A stretch of DNA of 64,000 bases. Source: Monosporascus cannonballus (lineage: Eukaryota > Ascomycota > Sordariomycetes > Xylariales). The notes under the pieces are model-generated. The model worked only from the letters and a program-made list of their open reading frames with translations. It was not told the origin of the DNA and did not search any database. The stretch spans positions 238,761 to 302,760 of the forward strand of contig QJNS01000076.1 in NCBI GenBank assembly GCA_004154925.1, read 5' to 3'. Each line of letters begins with the position of its first letter. Position 1 is the stretch's first letter. Positions 61,008 through 64,000 of the stretch are shown here, one piece after another. The translations under genes were made by a program, and so were the position numbers.

Positions 61008-61422
61008 TTTGCATGTTGGTTGTTCCGAATAGGCTTAGCCATCTTTAAGATAACCGTGGATAATTGTCATGAGGTTTCTTGGGTCGAATTGTTGACATTT
61101 GTGTCGGGTAGCAACTGGTTGCCCTGTCAACCCTGCCCCTGGATAAAAAACCGGCTTCGCCACATTGTACGGACTCACAAGCCACAGGGGTTGCACGGCC
61201 CCGAGCTGGACGATCGAGGCGCCCAATCTCCAGGCGCTCGCCCCATTATCGGAACCCACTAACCGGGACCCGCGAATTCGACCCCAAATCAAGTTGGGTT
61301 TGGGGAAGTGGACAGCTCTCCCATTGCACCAAATTTCTCAGTGCTTCTCTTCAATTCTTGCGCGGCGCAAAACCATCAACTCGTGAGCCGGGTTGTTGCG
61401 TGAAAAGCATTGAGCCGTCACC
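61008..61422. promoter_or_regulatory. Shared 415-bp divergent promoter region
   Basis: It separates the start codons of the haspin-like kinase (minus) and the CCDC47-like gene (plus). No overlapping frame is convincing, so both promoters must lie here. I cannot name a specific factor site with confidence. Confidence 0.5.
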
Positions 61423-62899
61423 ATGGCGAACTTCATCAAAAATATCGTCGGCGGCGGCGGCGACAAGTCTTCTGCTTCTCCGGCTCCGTCGGCGGATTCT
61501 GGTACGTACTTAGCGACAATTACTGTGCTTTATCACACGTGCCACGTAGAGCTCCGAGAGCTGACATCACACACGCCTAGACTTTGCCGACTTTGCAGAG
61601 GCGCCGTCGCCGGCGCCGGTGCCCCTCGAGGACACTCCTCTTGCCGGTGCGCCCGGAGGCGCGGCTGCTCCCACCGCTCGCCCTTATACGAAATGGTACA
61701 ATGTCCACGAGCGCCACAGCCTCGGCGAATTCAAGGCCGAAGGCGTTATCCTGGCTGCCATCGCCGTCATCTTCACGCTGCACTATATAGGCACTAGGCT
61801 CAACCGGTCCAAGTCGAGGGCGTGGATCAGGGCTCACGCGCCCATCCTGACCAGCGAGTTCGCTCGGGTCGGCTTCGAGGACAGGGACCCGGCGCAGCTG
61901 CCGCCCGAGCAGCTGATCAGGGAGAAGAGCCTGTTCGAGTACGCCTCGTACGCCACCGGCCGCCAGAATGTCGCCTTCATGGATGTCAAGCTTTCCTTGA
62001 AGAAGCGCTTCAACCCCCTCATGACCTCGGTCGAGGCCGGCCTCGGCTTCCTGTTCGACAGCTTCACCATGCCTGAGGATGTTGTTGAGGCCGTCATATA
62101 TCCCTTCGACGGCAAGGAGGACAAGATCGTGCCCGGTGTCCCTGGCTCCCAGGAACTGCGAAGCAAGGACTCGAAGAGCGCTTACGACGGGTTCGTCTGG
62201 GCCGTTGTCAACAAGGACAAGATGAAGCAGCTGCGCGATGCCCGATACGACCTTTCTATTACCTTCACCAAGGACAATCCCAAGCTGCCCATCTGGACGA
62301 GCGTCATGAGCGAGAGCGCCGAGATTACCAACGCCCTTCTCACGGACGAGTTAGCCTCTGCCGTCAAGCAGGCCGGCGATTTGTTCGACTACCTCATCGT
62401 CAGCGACCAACCTCTGGAGAAGCCCACGACGTAAGTAGAAGTATCGCGGCACAGCAGTCTGCATCATACCGTCAACCGAGCGCAGCACCCGAAGCCCACG
62501 AGGAGCACTCGCTAACAAGACCTCAGGATCGACGAGACGACTCCGCGGAAGCGGCTCTACCTGCGATACCGCCTCCCGGGCTCGGACTCGTACGACAGCC
62601 TCACGCCGCTGCTGTCGTACTTCGTCCGGATGTCGGACCACCTCGCCGCCTCGGCCCACTTCCGGCCCGAGGTCCTGCGCAAGGTCAGGAACGTACGGGA
62701 CGAGAACGTGAAGCAGATCCAGAGGCTGGCCGAGGAGGAGAAGGCCGAGGAGCGGGCCCTCGAGCGCGACAAGGCGAAGAAGGCCAAGCGTGACGCCGCG
62801 CTGAGCGCCCTCGACGCCAAGGCCCAGAAGAGGTACCTCGAGAAGGAGAAGGAGAAGGAGATGCGCAAGGCCGCCAAGAAGCAGACCGTTCGGGCGTAG
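61423..62899 (+). CDS. CCDC47-like ER membrane protein (DUF1682)
   Basis: It is the fungal counterpart of CCDC47, an ER membrane protein of the PAT chaperone complex that helps insert multi-pass proteins at the Sec61 translocon. Exons 61423-61501, 61581-62430 and 62527-62899 join in phase to 433 residues. Introns (79 and 96 bp) use GTACGT and GTAAGT donors. After an Ala/Pro/Gly-rich lumenal N-terminus comes one membrane helix (about 81-98, GVILAAIAVIFTLHYIG). Then follows the DUF1682 domain (FEDRDPAQLPPEQLIREKSLFEYASYATGRQN...YDGFVWAVVNKDKMKQLRDARYDLSIT) and a long charged C-terminal coiled coil (EEEKAEERALERDKAKKAKR). It appears intact. Confidence 0.92.
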
Positions 62900-63394
62900 T
62901 CAGAACGTCTGACGTCCCATCAGGACTCGGCAGCCGCTGGCGAAGGCGCGCCATCGTTAGGCGTTGCGGACCAGGGGATGTGGCCGCCTAGGCTATTTGT
63001 ATACTTGATATGAAATTATGTAAATGTAGAGCTTAGAATAAAAGCTAGAAGCGGAAAAGTTAATGCAGAGATTAGTAATGGGCACTGTTAGTGATCTATT
63101 ACAATGTCGCTCTCTGTCACTACTTGCGTATTATAACCGCATCAAGCCGGTGAAAGAAAGGGATGGTGCGATGGAAGATGATAAACCTCGCGAACTCTTA
63201 AGGGCCACAATATTATGTCGGTTAGCACATAATACAGAAAGGACATCTCGAATTACTGCATCGTTAAGCATATACGCAAATCCATATGGTGGTAGGAAAA
63301 CAGCTTTACTTTCAACCATAGCCATACTAGGCATTTCAGACAAACAACACCGTCGTCCCAAAACCCGCCGCCGGCCAACCAACCATCCGGCTCG
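62900..63394. other. 3'-3' intergenic spacer
   Basis: It lies between the ends of the CCDC47-like and UPF0045 genes. The 144-codon plus frame at 63063-63497 overlaps the last UPF0045 exon on the opposite strand and has no motif, so I reject it. Confidence 0.55.
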
Positions 63395-64000
63395 TCAGGA
63401 GCCCTCCTTGGCCAGTATATCCTCCACGCGCTTCACCTTGTCCTGCGCCGTCTGCTTCTTATCCGTCCTGATGGGGTTTCCCCAGCCGAGTCAGTAAAAC
63501 CGACAGCACGGAAACGAGGTACCGGAGATGAGCCGCGAGCGCGCCGCCGTCCGTTGGTCGGTCGGCCGTCTTTCTCCTATTCGGGCACTTACCTCGTGCC
63601 CACGCGCATCGAGCTCTGCACCCTCGCGACCCCCCTCGCGTGCACGGCGCTGTGCGCCTGCCCGATGACCCGCATGACGTCGTCCCAGGAGCCCTCTGCG
63701 GAACGGGACCCGGCTTCGTTAGTCGACAGGCGCGACAGGCTGGCTCGTGTCTCGCCGTCCGCGCTCCACGCGCCAGCGATGGCGCGATGCCCCCGTCGTC
63801 GGCCGGCGTTGTGCCGTGTGGCCAACGACGGGGGGGGGGGGCAAAGGAGGCGGCGGAGGGCGATGACTCGCCCGGGGAAACAAAATTTTTTTTTTTGGGG
63901 GGCGGGGGCGGGGGATTCGTGAACTTACCGACCGTCGTCCCGGCCGAGTGCATCGTGTAGCTCAGGCCGCTGGCCCGCAGCAGCTTCTGCACCTCGGCGA
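63395..64000 (-). CDS. UPF0045 (ECM15/MTH1187-like) protein, 5' end beyond the window
   Basis: It is a small protein of the UPF0045/MTH1187 family (yeast ECM15), ferredoxin-like fold, proposed to bind thiamine-like ligands. Three exons are visible: 64000-63929 (partial; EVQKLLRASGLSYTMHSAGTTV), 63695-63593 (EGSWDDVMRVIGQAHSAVHARGVARVQSSMRVGTR) and 63468-63395 (TDKKQTAQDKVKRVEDILAKEGS). Phases agree across both introns, and the order matches the family from the helix before TMH to the C-terminus. The first exon is cut by the window edge. The 233-bp intron contains a 12-base C run (minus strand) and a 10-base A/T run. Confidence 0.9.

Noticed and set aside
1..64000. CRISPR arrays, bacterial operons or Shine-Dalgarno sites
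   Set aside because: Spliced genes and RIP identify fungal nuclear DNA; no regular direct-repeat/spacer array is present.

Overview
The window is nuclear DNA of a filamentous ascomycete (Pezizomycotina). The genes carry short introns (about 50-230 bp) with GTRAGT-type donors and CTRAC-type branch sites. The gene set is typical of moulds: a HET-domain relic, a CYP65/CYP58-like P450, a secreted large-subunit catalase and a haspin kinase. About 22 kb at the left are dead LTR retrotransposons damaged by C-to-T and G-to-A changes, the signature of repeat-induced point mutation (RIP).

Region 1 (1 to about 22.6 kb) is an AT-rich, gene-free block of nested Ty3/Gypsy relics. Two elements still have both LTRs and a 5-bp target duplication: 3138-10046 (minus strand, LTRs of about 186 bp) and 14912-22299 (plus strand, 206-bp LTRs). 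In both, the YxDD catalytic box of reverse transcriptase now reads YxNN. Pieces of two further Gypsy elements (1-2100 plus; 10.05-12.4 kb minus) and four copies of a 190-bp LTR-like repeat fill the rest.

Region 2 (about 22.6-48.2 kb) has normal GC. Left to right it holds a candidate small secreted cysteine-containing protein; a YIL108W-type metalloprotease/jacalin protein whose zinc site is lost; a five-exon cytochrome P450; a 170-bp inverted-repeat element; a GTPBP1-like translational GTPase; a broken HET-domain gene; a single-exon proline-rich unknown protein; and a seven-exon secreted catalase. All except the small secreted protein and the proline-rich protein lie on the minus strand. I see no polyketide synthase, NRPS or terpene cyclase, so the P450 does not belong to a visible metabolite cluster.

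Region 3 (about 48.2-57.6 kb) has no recognisable gene but at least six small non-autonomous elements: three related TA-flanked inverted-repeat elements, a 74-bp TA-flanked palindrome, a 184-bp inverted-repeat element, and a 74-bp TG...CA element with an exact 5-bp target duplication. A second copy of the last lies at 24.7 kb in opposite orientation, with its own different duplication.

Region 4 (57.6-64 kb) is GC-rich housekeeping DNA: a single-exon alpha/beta hydrolase with extreme GC, a haspin-like kinase divergent from a CCDC47/DUF1682 ER membrane protein, and the 3' part of a UPF0045 (ECM15/MTH1187) gene cut by the window edge.

Exon coordinates were derived by hand from splice consensus and frame continuity; protein calls rest on remembered family motifs. 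No database search was possible.
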